A DNA stretch of 6,312 nt. Source: Hyphomicrobiales bacterium. Lineage in GTDB: Bacteria > Pseudomonadota > Alphaproteobacteria > Rhizobiales > Beijerinckiaceae. Both the position numbers and the translations under genes were made by a program. Each line of letters begins with the position of its first letter. Within the stretch, counting starts at the first letter, position 1. Where the stretch lies: assembly GCA_015655535.1 (NCBI GenBank), contig JAATEW010000086.1, forward strand, positions 1-6,312, read 5' to 3'. Below the pieces are notes generated by a model that searched no databases, had not been told where the DNA came from, and saw only the letters and a list, made by a program, of their open reading frames with translations. Positions 1 to 5,015 of the stretch are shown piece after piece.

Positions 1-876
1 CAAACCCAAAGTAAAGATCACCGCCTGCCCGGCGTTGAGGATCGCGAGCGACACATAGGTCTTGATGCTCATGCGTTCATAAACCGCCATCGACGCGTCG
101 TAGCGTTCCGACTCGCGCTCCTCGGCGTTGAAATATTTCACCGTCTCGAAATTGAGGAGACTGTCGATCGCCTTCGTATTGGCGTCCGTGTCGCTCTCAT
201 TCATCGAACGGCGAATGGCGATCCGCCAATTGGTGGCGCCAAGCGTGAAGCCCATATAGGCCGTGATCATCACGAGCACGACGGCGACATAACGCCAGTC
301 GAACTGGAAAAAGAACACGCCGAGCACGAGCACGAATTCGACCGCCGTCGGTATCGCGGTCAGCATGATCGTGCGCACGATGGTCTCGATCGAATTGCGG
401 CCGCGTTCGAGCACGCGGGTGAGGCCGCCCGTCTTGCGTTCGAGATGAAAGCGCAGCGACAGAAGATGCAGGTGCTTGAACACATCCTTGGCCAGACGCC
501 GCACCGCATGCATCGCGACATCGGCGAAAATCGCGTCGCGGATTTGGGTGAAGAGCGCCATGCCGATGCGCAAGACGCCATAGGCCAAGGCCAACGCCAA
601 TGGCCCCGCGAGGATCGGCCAAAGCCCATGGGCATTTGTGCCCTCCGGCGCCGTCAGCGCATCGGTCGCCCATTTGAACGAATAGGGCACCGCGATCGTG
701 AAGAGCTTGGCGAGCAGCAAAAGCGCGATGGAAAAATAGACGCGCCGCTTCAGGTCCGGCCGGTCCGACGGCCAGATGTAAGGCGACAGCTTGCGCATGG
801 CCGAACCGAAGCTCGCTTCGAGCCGGACGTCTTCAAGCACATGCAAAGCGGGAAAGCGGAAGAAAGAAGCGAGCAT
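1..876 (-). CDS. Atm1-type ABC exporter, transmembrane domain (partial, 3' end outside window)
   Basis: N-terminal part of a fused permease/ATPase half-transporter of the Atm1/ABCB7/HMT1 group. These are inner-membrane exporters that move glutathione-linked sulfur or metal species and homodimerise. The frame is open from a stop at 997-999 to base 1. After a 40-residue leader come YIWPSDRPDLK, a hydrophobic helix (IALLLLAKLFTIAVPYSF), a second around PILAGPLALALAYGVL, the family signature GGLTRVLERG, two more helices (TAVEFVLVLGVFF, YVAVVLVMITAYMGF), and the Atm1 hallmark FETVKYFNAEE. The nucleotide-binding domain (Walker A/B) would lie left of the window. The start is uncertain: ATG at 876 is chosen, but ATGs at 963, 951 and 798 are in frame and none has a good Shine-Dalgarno. 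The family is secure from the LTRVLERG and VKYFNAE motifs; the substrate is not determined. Confidence 0.9.
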   Translation of the reverse strand, partial: MLASFFRFPALHVLEDVRLEASFGSAMRKLSPYIWPSDRPDLKRRVYFSIALLLLAKLFTIAVPYSFKWATDALTAPEGTNAHGLWPILAGPLALALAYGVLRIGMALFTQIRDAIFADVAMHAVRRLAKDVFKHLHLLSLRFHLERKTGGLTRVLERGRNSIETIVRTIMLTAIPTAVEFVLVLGVFFFQFDWRYVAVVLVMITAYMGFTLGATNWRIAIRRSMNESDTDANTKAIDSLLNFETVKYFNAEERESERYDASMAVYERMSIKTYVSLAILNAGQAVIFTLGL

Positions 877-951
877 CTCGATGTCGTGCAGGGACCGCGC
901 CTCGATGGCGCACAGGCGAAGGATCAGCGTTAACGAACAGCCATGCCCCAT

Positions 952-980
952 CACGCTATGCATTTCAATGACATAGCGTG
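952..980. repeat. Inverted repeat upstream of the ABC exporter
   Basis: Two perfect 9-base arms, CACGCTATG (952-960) and CATAGCGTG (972-980), flank an 11-base spacer. The repeat covers the most upstream possible ATG (961-963) of the ABC gene. It could be a regulator-binding site or an mRNA hairpin in the leader. This argues mildly for translation starting further downstream (876 or 798). No T-run follows on either strand, so it is not a typical terminator. Confidence 0.6.
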
Positions 981-1164
981 TGCAAAGGAATGAAGTTCAG
1001 GCTCTATATAAGCGCTCTTGCCGCAAAGCGCAGATGAAAGTTGGCGGTGCCTCAGTTTGCCAATTTAAGGCTGGCCGCGGCGAGCTATCTGAAGCGGCCC
1101 TCGATATCGCATGAGAGGGTCACCGCCAGCAATGCGGGTTCGTTGAAATCCTCCCTGCACGAGA

Positions 1165-1494
1165 TCAGGCGGCCTCGGCCACTTTGATCGATATACGGCC
1201 AACTCTGTTTACTGGCTTGACCTTCAATTCGATGTCGTTGCCTAAGGCCCGCAGCACATCAAGCAGCCGCTCAAGAGAAAAGCCGGAGGTACGGCCCTTT
1301 AGAAGCTTGGAGAGATCTGGCTGAGCGATACCTACCTTTGAGGCAGCCTCTGTTTGTGTCAGCTTCCGCTCATCAATTTGGTTTTTGAGAGCCAAGATGA
1401 GCTGGGCCTTGAGGCGGGCCTCTTCAGGTTCAGCAATGCCAATATCGGCAAATACATTACCACTGCCGCGTGTGATCGAGGTATCGTTCTTCAT
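1165..1494 (-). CDS. higA: HigA-like XRE-family antitoxin
   Basis: Antitoxin and autorepressor of a HigBA-type module, 109 aa, a usual size for this group of small XRE proteins. The helix-turn-helix is at about residues 45-68 (LTQTEAASKVGIAQPDLSKLLKG); the IAQPDLSKLL recognition-helix pattern is typical of HigA proteins paired with Gp49-like toxins. Residues 70-90 (FSLERLLDVLRALGNDIELKV) match the conserved helix and strand after the HTH. ATG at 1492-1494 has an AAGAGAG ribosome site (1503-1509) 8 bases upstream. It lies downstream of the toxin remnant in the usual toxin-then-antitoxin order and is probably co-transcribed from the promoter at 1928-1955. In these modules the protein neutralises the toxin and binds the operator. 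Here the toxin is interrupted, so the gene may be a solitary repressor or antitoxin. Confidence 0.88.
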   Translation of the reverse strand: MKNDTSITRGSGNVFADIGIAEPEEARLKAQLILALKNQIDERKLTQTEAASKVGIAQPDLSKLLKGRTSGFSLERLLDVLRALGNDIELKVKPVNRVGRISIKVAEAA

Positions 1495-1562
1495 GAGTAT
1501 CGCTCTCTTTACGTTGGTTGGCCTTAGGCTGTTTTTTGCTCTTTGTAGTTTTCCTCATAATG

Positions 1563-1897
1563 CTATTCTGCAAGCTTGAGCCTGGACTTAATCAAGCTCA
1601 TGTCATGTTGCGGCATCTCGCCGCCCTTCTTCGATTTCTTTTGAAACGCGTGAAGGACATAGATCACGCCTTCGAATTTCACCGTGTAAACCGCGCGATA
1701 TGTATCCCCGTCGAATCGTCGACAATCTCCAAAACACCGGCTCCCTTGAAGCCACGCATCGGCTTTGCGTCTTGGTGTTTTCCACCGGTCTGCGCTTCGA
1801 ACAGCGCCAGCCCAAAGACGAGCTTCACATCGGAAGGCATGTCACTCAGGTCTTCTTTGGCTGAGCCTACCCATTCGACAGGCTTTATTGCCTTCAT
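1563..1897 (-). pseudogene. higB: HigB-like (phage Gp49-like, RelE-superfamily) toxin, frameshifted
   Basis: Toxins of this family are ribosome-associated mRNA endonucleases. In frame, ATG at 1897 gives KPVEWVGSAKEDLSDMP, then AKPMRGFKGAGVLEIVDDSTG, all typical of the family's N-terminal half. Frame 0 then ends at a TGA (1679-1681) after 72 residues. The expected continuation (DTYRAVYTVKF, IYVLHAFQKKSKKG, then MPQHDMSLIKSRLKLAE) is intact in the -1 frame, starting exactly at a GGGG run (plus-strand 1706-1709). Adding one G restores a 111-residue protein ending at TAG 1563-1565. That TAG occupies a likely Glu codon: the same frame goes on HYEENYKEQKTA to TAA at 1524-1526. So there are one or two lesions. 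Alternatives are a sequencing error in the G run, or a -1 slip of tRNA-Gly from GGG onto the overlapping GGG. As read, the toxin core is lost. Confidence 0.82.
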
Positions 1898-1914
1898 AAA
1901 TCTCGCGCCTATGG

Positions 1915-1934
1915 TTATAGTTAAATTACTATAA
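1915..1934. promoter_or_regulatory. Palindromic operator, probably bound by the HigA-like antitoxin
   Basis: Perfect inverted repeat with 7-base arms, TTATAGT (1915-1921) and ACTATAA (1928-1934), around a 6-base centre. It overlaps the -10 element and predicted start site just upstream of the toxin ATG. This is where XRE antitoxins of HigA type normally bind as dimers to repress their own operon. The binding partner is inferred from position, not shown. Confidence 0.6.
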
Positions 1935-1955
1935 TTGCGACTACCGATTTATCAA
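1928..1955 (-). promoter_or_regulatory. Sigma-70-like promoter of the higBA module
   Basis: On the minus strand, TTGATA (plus-strand 1950-1955) is followed after 16 bases by TATAGT (1928-1933). Both hexamers are close to consensus. The predicted transcript start is about 1921, giving a leader of roughly 24 bases before the toxin ATG at 1897. The -10 box lies inside the palindrome at 1915-1934, so a bound repressor would block RNA polymerase. Confidence 0.6.
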
Positions 1956-2086
1956 GGCCGGAGTTGCGCAGATAGCTTCCGAGGCTATCAAGCATAGGCC
2001 TGGGCATTCGTCGGACCCAGCAAGCACCTGCGGATCGTCTGATTGAACCATGGAGTGAAGTAGGGGGCGCGCCGGCTTGTCCGCGC

Positions 2087-3457
2087 TCAGTCGGCCTGGC
2101 TGGGGATGACGAAGACCTGCCCCGGATAGATCAGCTTTGGATCGCGGATCTGCGACGCATTAGCCGCATAGATCTCCGTATAGCGCTTCCCGCGGCCAAG
2201 CGTGTCGCGGCTGATGCGCCAGAGATTGGCGCCCTGCTCCACCGTCGCCGTCTGGATCTCCATGACGACAGCCGAAGCCGATTGGTCCGCCGAGGCCACG
2301 AGGCCTTCGGCGCCCGGGGGCGGTACGACAGCACGCTCCGGTTGCGCGGATTGATTTGAGGCCGAAGGCCGAGGCGAAACATGGCTCAGCGCATTGCCCG
2401 CGTCCGAGCGCGTCGCGGCGGGCACGTCATGTTCTTGCGAAGCGAGACGTGGTGCTTTCTCCGGCCCTTTCGCAAGCGCCGGTGACGACGGAACGGCTGG
2501 CGGCGAAGCCGTCGCCGCGGCCTCCTTCTGACCGTGGGCCGGCATATAGTCGAAAGGCACTTCCGCGCGGGCAATCACGCTGCCGGATTTTTCGATCTGA
2601 TCGGCGCGCACGGCATAATGGCCAGGCACGAGACCCTTGACGACTTTCACCGACCAGCGGCCATCCGGGCTTACCGTGACCTCGGCGAAGGAACTGCCGT
2701 TCAAATAGAGCCGCAAATGGGCGCCGGGCGCGGCGACGCCAGTGGCGAAAAACCCGCCCGGTTCGACGATCTCGGCGGTTTTAATCGCGACCTGCGGTTT
2801 GACCGGCTTTGCCTCGTCCCCCGGCTTTGCCGGCGCAGGCGGCTCGGCTTTGGGTACTTCCGCCTTGGCGGTCGGGTCGGCCAAGAGAACCGTTGCTTTG
2901 CCGGGCTCGGCCAAGGCGACCATGACCTCGCCCTTGCCTTTGGCTGGGACCGACACGGCCACAGTCTGATCCGAGACGACAGGCGATCCCGAAGGCGGCG
3001 TCAGGCGCAGCGAAAGCCCATGTTCGCCCGGAGCCAGTGGCGGCGGCACAAAGGCGAATTGTCCGGCCGCGTCGGATTTCCCCTCGGCGATAACTTTGCC
3101 ATTCGCGACGACGGCCACCTGGCTATTGGGCTCGGCATGGCCCGCGATGACCGTATCGCCGGTAGGCTCGACCCGCACCACGTCGAATTTGGGGGGCGCA
3201 ATCGGCGGCGCAGCTTGAGGAGAAGCAGGCGTCTCGATCGCGGCCAAAGGCGCGGGCGCGCCCGCAACGCCCGAATCGGTGCTAGCGAGAGGCCCGGGCG
3301 GCGACGTCACGGCACTTTGCGGCTTCGGCGCCACATTGCCATGAAGCTCCAGCGGCGCATCCGCCTCCGGCAAGCGCGTTTTCATCCAATAGACGGCCAG
3401 CGCCGCGATCACCAGGCAGGGGCCGAGAATCAAAGCGATGATCTTAGAACGGTTCAT
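2087..3457 (-). CDS. Membrane-anchored LysM protein with two Ig-like modules
   Basis: 456-aa envelope protein. Residues 6-25 form one hydrophobic segment (IIALILGPCLVIAALAVYWM) that looks like a signal anchor, leaving the rest periplasmic. An Ala/Pro-rich linker (about 30-90) leads to two bacterial Ig-like modules. The first is about 91-170 (VEPTGDTVIAGHAEPNSQV, then SDAAGQFAF). The second is about 225-305 (EPGGFFATGVAAPGA, then SPDGRWSV). A long disordered linker (about 306-400) follows, then a LysM domain at about 403-452 (VEQGANLWRISRDTLG, YTEIYAANASQIRDP, LIYPGQVFVIP). LysM binds the GlcNAc backbone of peptidoglycan, so a wall-tethered structural role is likely. No catalytic domain is visible. 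ATG 3455-3457 has AAGAAGG (3465-3471) 7 bases upstream. The gene is divergent from the LOG gene. LysM assignment is firm; the Ig-like modules are moderately sure. Confidence 0.9.
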   Translation of the reverse strand: MNRSKIIALILGPCLVIAALAVYWMKTRLPEADAPLELHGNVAPKPQSAVTSPPGPLASTDSGVAGAPAPLAAIETPASPQAAPPIAPPKFDVVRVEPTGDTVIAGHAEPNSQVAVVANGKVIAEGKSDAAGQFAFVPPPLAPGEHGLSLRLTPPSGSPVVSDQTVAVSVPAKGKGEVMVALAEPGKATVLLADPTAKAEVPKAEPPAPAKPGDEAKPVKPQVAIKTAEIVEPGGFFATGVAAPGAHLRLYLNGSSFAEVTVSPDGRWSVKVVKGLVPGHYAVRADQIEKSGSVIARAEVPFDYMPAHGQKEAAATASPPAVPSSPALAKGPEKAPRLASQEHDVPAATRSDAGNALSHVSPRPSASNQSAQPERAVVPPPGAEGLVASADQSASAVVMEIQTATVEQGANLWRISRDTLGRGKRYTEIYAANASQIRDPKLIYPGQVFVIPSQAD

Positions 3458-3513
3458 GCCTCTGCCTTCTTTGTCTGAAAATCTACCGTGCCGGCGAGGG
3501 GCTTGCCACCCGT

Positions 3514-3542
3514 TTTATAGGCAAACCCCGCGTTTTCTAAGG
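3514..3542 (-). promoter_or_regulatory. Possible promoter of the LysM gene
   Basis: On the minus strand a TATAAA box (plus-strand 3514-3519) lies about 57 bases before the LysM start codon. An upstream -35 is poor: CTTAGA or TTAGAA at 15-16 bases spacing. It sits in the divergent LysM/LOG intergenic region. Confidence 0.3.
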
Positions 3543-3607
3543 CTGTGCGCCCAAAACATGCGCCTACCACCTTGACCATGGTGCTTTCCGCAAGCGAGAA
3601 CCCGCTC

Positions 3608-4240
3608 ATGACAGCTATTTCAAGCGAGGCCCTCTCCACGCGCCGCATCCGCACGATCTGCGTCTATTGTGGGTCGTCCGCTGGCGCCGAGCCGCTTCAT
3701 CATGAGGCCGCGCGCAAGCTCGGCACGATCATTGGCAAGGCCGGCCTCGGGCTGGTCTATGGCGGCAGCAATATGGGCCTGATGGGCATGATCGCGGGCG
3801 CCGTCGCAGAGGCCGGCGGCAAAGTCACCGGAATCATTCCGGACTTTCTCATCAACGAGAAGAACACCTTGAAAGCCGATCACGAGCAGATCGTCGTGCC
3901 GGACATGCACACGCGCAAACGCCTGATGTTCGAGCGCGCCGACGCCTTTGTGGCTCTGCCCGGCGGGATCGGCACATTGGAAGAACTCGTCGAGCAAATG
4001 ACCTGGGTGCAGCTCGAACGCCATTCGAAGCCGGTGGTTCTGGCCGACATCGGCGGCTTTTGGCGGCCCCTGCTCGCGCTTTTCGCGCATATGCGCGAAC
4101 AGGGCTTCATCCATTCGCGTTTCGAAGTCCGCTATCTCGTCGCCGAAAAGATCGAGGATATTTTGCCGATGATCGAGACGGCGGCGGCCGAGGCCGAACG
4201 GCGCGGGTTGAAAAAAGAGACGATCGATCCGCGTTTGTGA
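3608..4240 (+). CDS. LOG-family protein (cytokinin riboside 5'-monophosphate phosphoribohydrolase type, TIGR00730)
   Basis: 210-aa Rossmann-like enzyme of the lysine-decarboxylase-like/LOG family, which hydrolyses nucleoside 5'-monophosphates to free base and ribose 5-phosphate. It is cytosolic. Visible motifs are ICVYCGSS near residue 17, GLVYGGSNMGLMG (48-60), MHTRKRLMFE (100-109) with the conserved Arg, and the diagnostic PGGIGTLEE (118-126) with the catalytic Glu. The length is normal. Three in-frame starts exist: GTG 3545, ATG 3578 and ATG 3608. ATG 3608 is chosen because homology-like sequence begins shortly after it and an AGCGAG stretch lies about 9 bases upstream; this is a weak choice. 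In bacteria the physiological role is usually unclear (purine/cytokinin metabolism). Old annotations as lysine decarboxylase are wrong for this family. It converges on glutaredoxin across a hairpin-rich spacer. Confidence 0.92.
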   Translation: MTAISSEALSTRRIRTICVYCGSSAGAEPLHHEAARKLGTIIGKAGLGLVYGGSNMGLMGMIAGAVAEAGGKVTGIIPDFLINEKNTLKADHEQIVVPDMHTRKRLMFERADAFVALPGGIGTLEELVEQMTWVQLERHSKPVVLADIGGFWRPLLALFAHMREQGFIHSRFEVRYLVAEKIEDILPMIETAAAEAERRGLKKETIDPRL

Positions 4241-4268
4241 GGCTAATCCGGTCCTTAGTTTTGAATTT

Positions 4269-4297
4269 TGCGCACAAGACTGTCGGCTTTGTGCGCA
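4269..4297. repeat. Stem-loop 28 bases after the LOG stop codon
   Basis: Perfect 9-base arms, TGCGCACAA (4269-4277) and TTGTGCGCA (4289-4297), with an 11-base loop. Two wobble pairs could extend the base. A T-run precedes rather than follows it on the plus strand, and an A-run follows on the minus strand, so it is not a canonical intrinsic terminator. It could stabilise the LOG mRNA 3' end or help termination. Confidence 0.55.
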
Positions 4298-4419
4298 GGT
4301 CGGTCGTTCAGGGGTTGCCCGTGAATCCCCCGAAGCAGACGTTTGATCCGGCAAATTTCAGTTGCTTGAGCAATCGGAATTCGTCCCGCGGTCGTTTGCA
4401 ACTGCGCCCCGCGGCGCCA

Positions 4420-4442
4420 GCCAACGCCGTACCGGTGTTGGC
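4420..4442 (+). terminator. Strong GC-rich hairpin downstream of LOG
   Basis: GCCAACGCCG (4420-4429) pairs with CGGTGTTGGC (4433-4442): ten pairs including one G-U, closing a three-base TAC loop. It is followed by CGCCGTTTCGTT, only weakly T-rich. It is a plausible but imperfect terminator for plus-strand transcription; it could equally be part of the adjacent repeat block. Confidence 0.35.
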
Positions 4443-4468
4443 CGCCGTTTCGTTGCCTGCGTCCATTA

Positions 4469-4516
4469 GATCACGATGATTTTGGATGGAATCATCCAAA
4501 ATCATAAAACGTGATC
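4469..4516. repeat. Composite palindromic intergenic repeat
   Basis: Nested perfect stems: outer GATCACG (4469-4475) with CGTGATC (4510-4516), and inner ATGATTTTGGATG (4476-4488) with CATCCAAAATCAT (4493-4505), closing a GAAT tetraloop. Only an AAAA bulge (4506-4509) interrupts a 20-pair stem. The form resembles palindromic elements dispersed between genes in many alphaproteobacteria (from memory, not checked). Lying between convergent genes, it could act as a bidirectional terminator, a nucleoid or regulatory site, or a miniature mobile palindrome. Confidence 0.75.
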
Positions 4517-4531
4517 GATCTCATAAGTGTG

Positions 4532-4616
4532 GAGCGGGATAGCAGATAAGTTTACGCAATCTGCGTAAACTTGATTGCTGGGCGGAAAACCGCTCACACT
4601 TTTCCTCATCCCGCTC
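4532..4616. repeat. Second long palindromic element with internal hairpins
   Basis: Outer arms GAGCGGGAT (4532-4540) and ATCCCGCTC (4608-4616) match perfectly over nine bases. Inside are AAGTTTACGCA (4548-4558) and TGCGTAAACTT (4562-4572), an 11-pair stem with a 3-base loop, and then GGAAAA/TTTTCC arms around CCGCTCACAC. The GCGGAAAACCGCTCACACTTTTCC portion resembles a widely dispersed alphaproteobacterial intergenic repeat (from memory). The internal AAGTTTACGCA hairpin looks like an insert within that repeat. Confidence 0.7.
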
Positions 4617-4641
4617 TAGCAAACAGGCGATCATGCAAGCT

Positions 4642-4905
4642 CTATGCGGTCTTGCCGAGCAGCGGATCGAGCAAGCCTTTTTTGTCCATCGCACGCATAT
4701 CGTCATAGCCCCCGATATGTTTGCCATCGATGAAGATCTGCGGGACCGTGTCGCCGCCATTGGCGCGCTTGGTCATCTCCTTGCGCAATTCCTTCGACCC
4801 GGTCACGTCGATTTCCTTATAGGTCACGCCTTTCTTTTTAAATAAGGTTCTCGCGTCCGCGCAATAGTCGCAGGTCTGCGTTGCGTACATTTCAATTTCG
4901 GCCAT
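4642..4905 (-). CDS. grxC: Glutaredoxin 3 (GrxC-type, dithiol)
   Basis: 87-aa cytosolic thioredoxin-fold protein that reduces disulfides and glutathione mixed disulfides using glutathione, for example in ribonucleotide reductase or stress metabolism. The active site is CDYC (residues 12-15), a variant of the usual CPYC with Asp in place of Pro. The cis-proline TVPQIFID (53-60) and the glutathione-binding GGYDDM (65-70) are present, and the length fits GrxC exactly. ATG 4903-4905 has AGGAG (plus-strand 4912-4916) 6 bases upstream. It has its own promoter at 4943-4971. Alphaproteobacterial grxC often sits beside comF; that neighbour is absent here. Confidence 0.95.
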   Translation of the reverse strand: MAEIEMYATQTCDYCADARTLFKKKGVTYKEIDVTGSKELRKEMTKRANGGDTVPQIFIDGKHIGGYDDMRAMDKKGLLDPLLGKTA

Positions 4906-4942
4906 CGTTTACTCCTGGCTCTCCAGATTGGGATTCCGCCCC

Positions 4943-4971
4943 TTTATAGAGCTCCGCCTCCGTCACGCCAA
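4943..4971 (-). promoter_or_regulatory. Promoter of grxC
   Basis: On the minus strand TTGGCG (plus-strand 4966-4971) and TATAAA (4943-4948) are separated by 17 bases, the optimal sigma-70 spacing. The start site would be near 4936, giving a short leader of about 30 bases before the grxC ATG. It lies in the 110-base gap after the SDR stop, indicating transcription independent of the SDR pair. Confidence 0.55.
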
Positions 4972-5015
4972 GCTCCGGCACGTACAACGCGGGCGACGGT
5001 TAGGACAGGTGGCTT

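Noticed and set aside
445..933. Long plus-strand open frame opposite the exporter
   Set aside because: Shadow of the ABC gene; the minus-strand frame carries clear Atm1-family motifs.
1034..1114. 26-codon plus-strand open frame (MKVGGASVCQFK...) in the gap between exporter and antitoxin
   Set aside because: No ribosome site, no known family, and very short; not supportable as a gene.
1042..1128. Distant inverted repeat TGGCGGTG/CACCGCCA
   Set aside because: Only 8-base arms 71 bases apart in GC-rich DNA; likely coincidence.
1130..1160. GGGTTCGTTGAAATCC resembling a tRNA T-arm (possible att site)
   Set aside because: The loop is too long for a T-loop and no other tRNA arms can be drawn around it.
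1088..1170. Minus-strand tail (DFNEPALLAVTLSCDIEGRFR) overlapping the antitoxin end
   Set aside because: Looks protein-like but has no start codon or family match I recognise; could be a relic or chance.
1971..1989. GATAGC/GCTATC hairpin before the TA promoter as a LysM terminator
   Set aside because: Six-pair stem with no T-run following on the minus strand; too weak to call.
2012..2086. In-frame extension past the LysM stop (PYFTPWFNQTIRR...)
   Set aside because: It follows a normal TGA after a complete LysM domain, and shows no family motif; probably chance open reading.
3454..3654. 66-codon minus-strand open frame whose TGA overlaps the LysM ATG (ATGA)
   Set aside because: It overlaps the LOG 5' end, has no recognisable motif or clear ribosome site, and the overlap can arise by chance; the LysM gene has its own Shine-Dalgarno.
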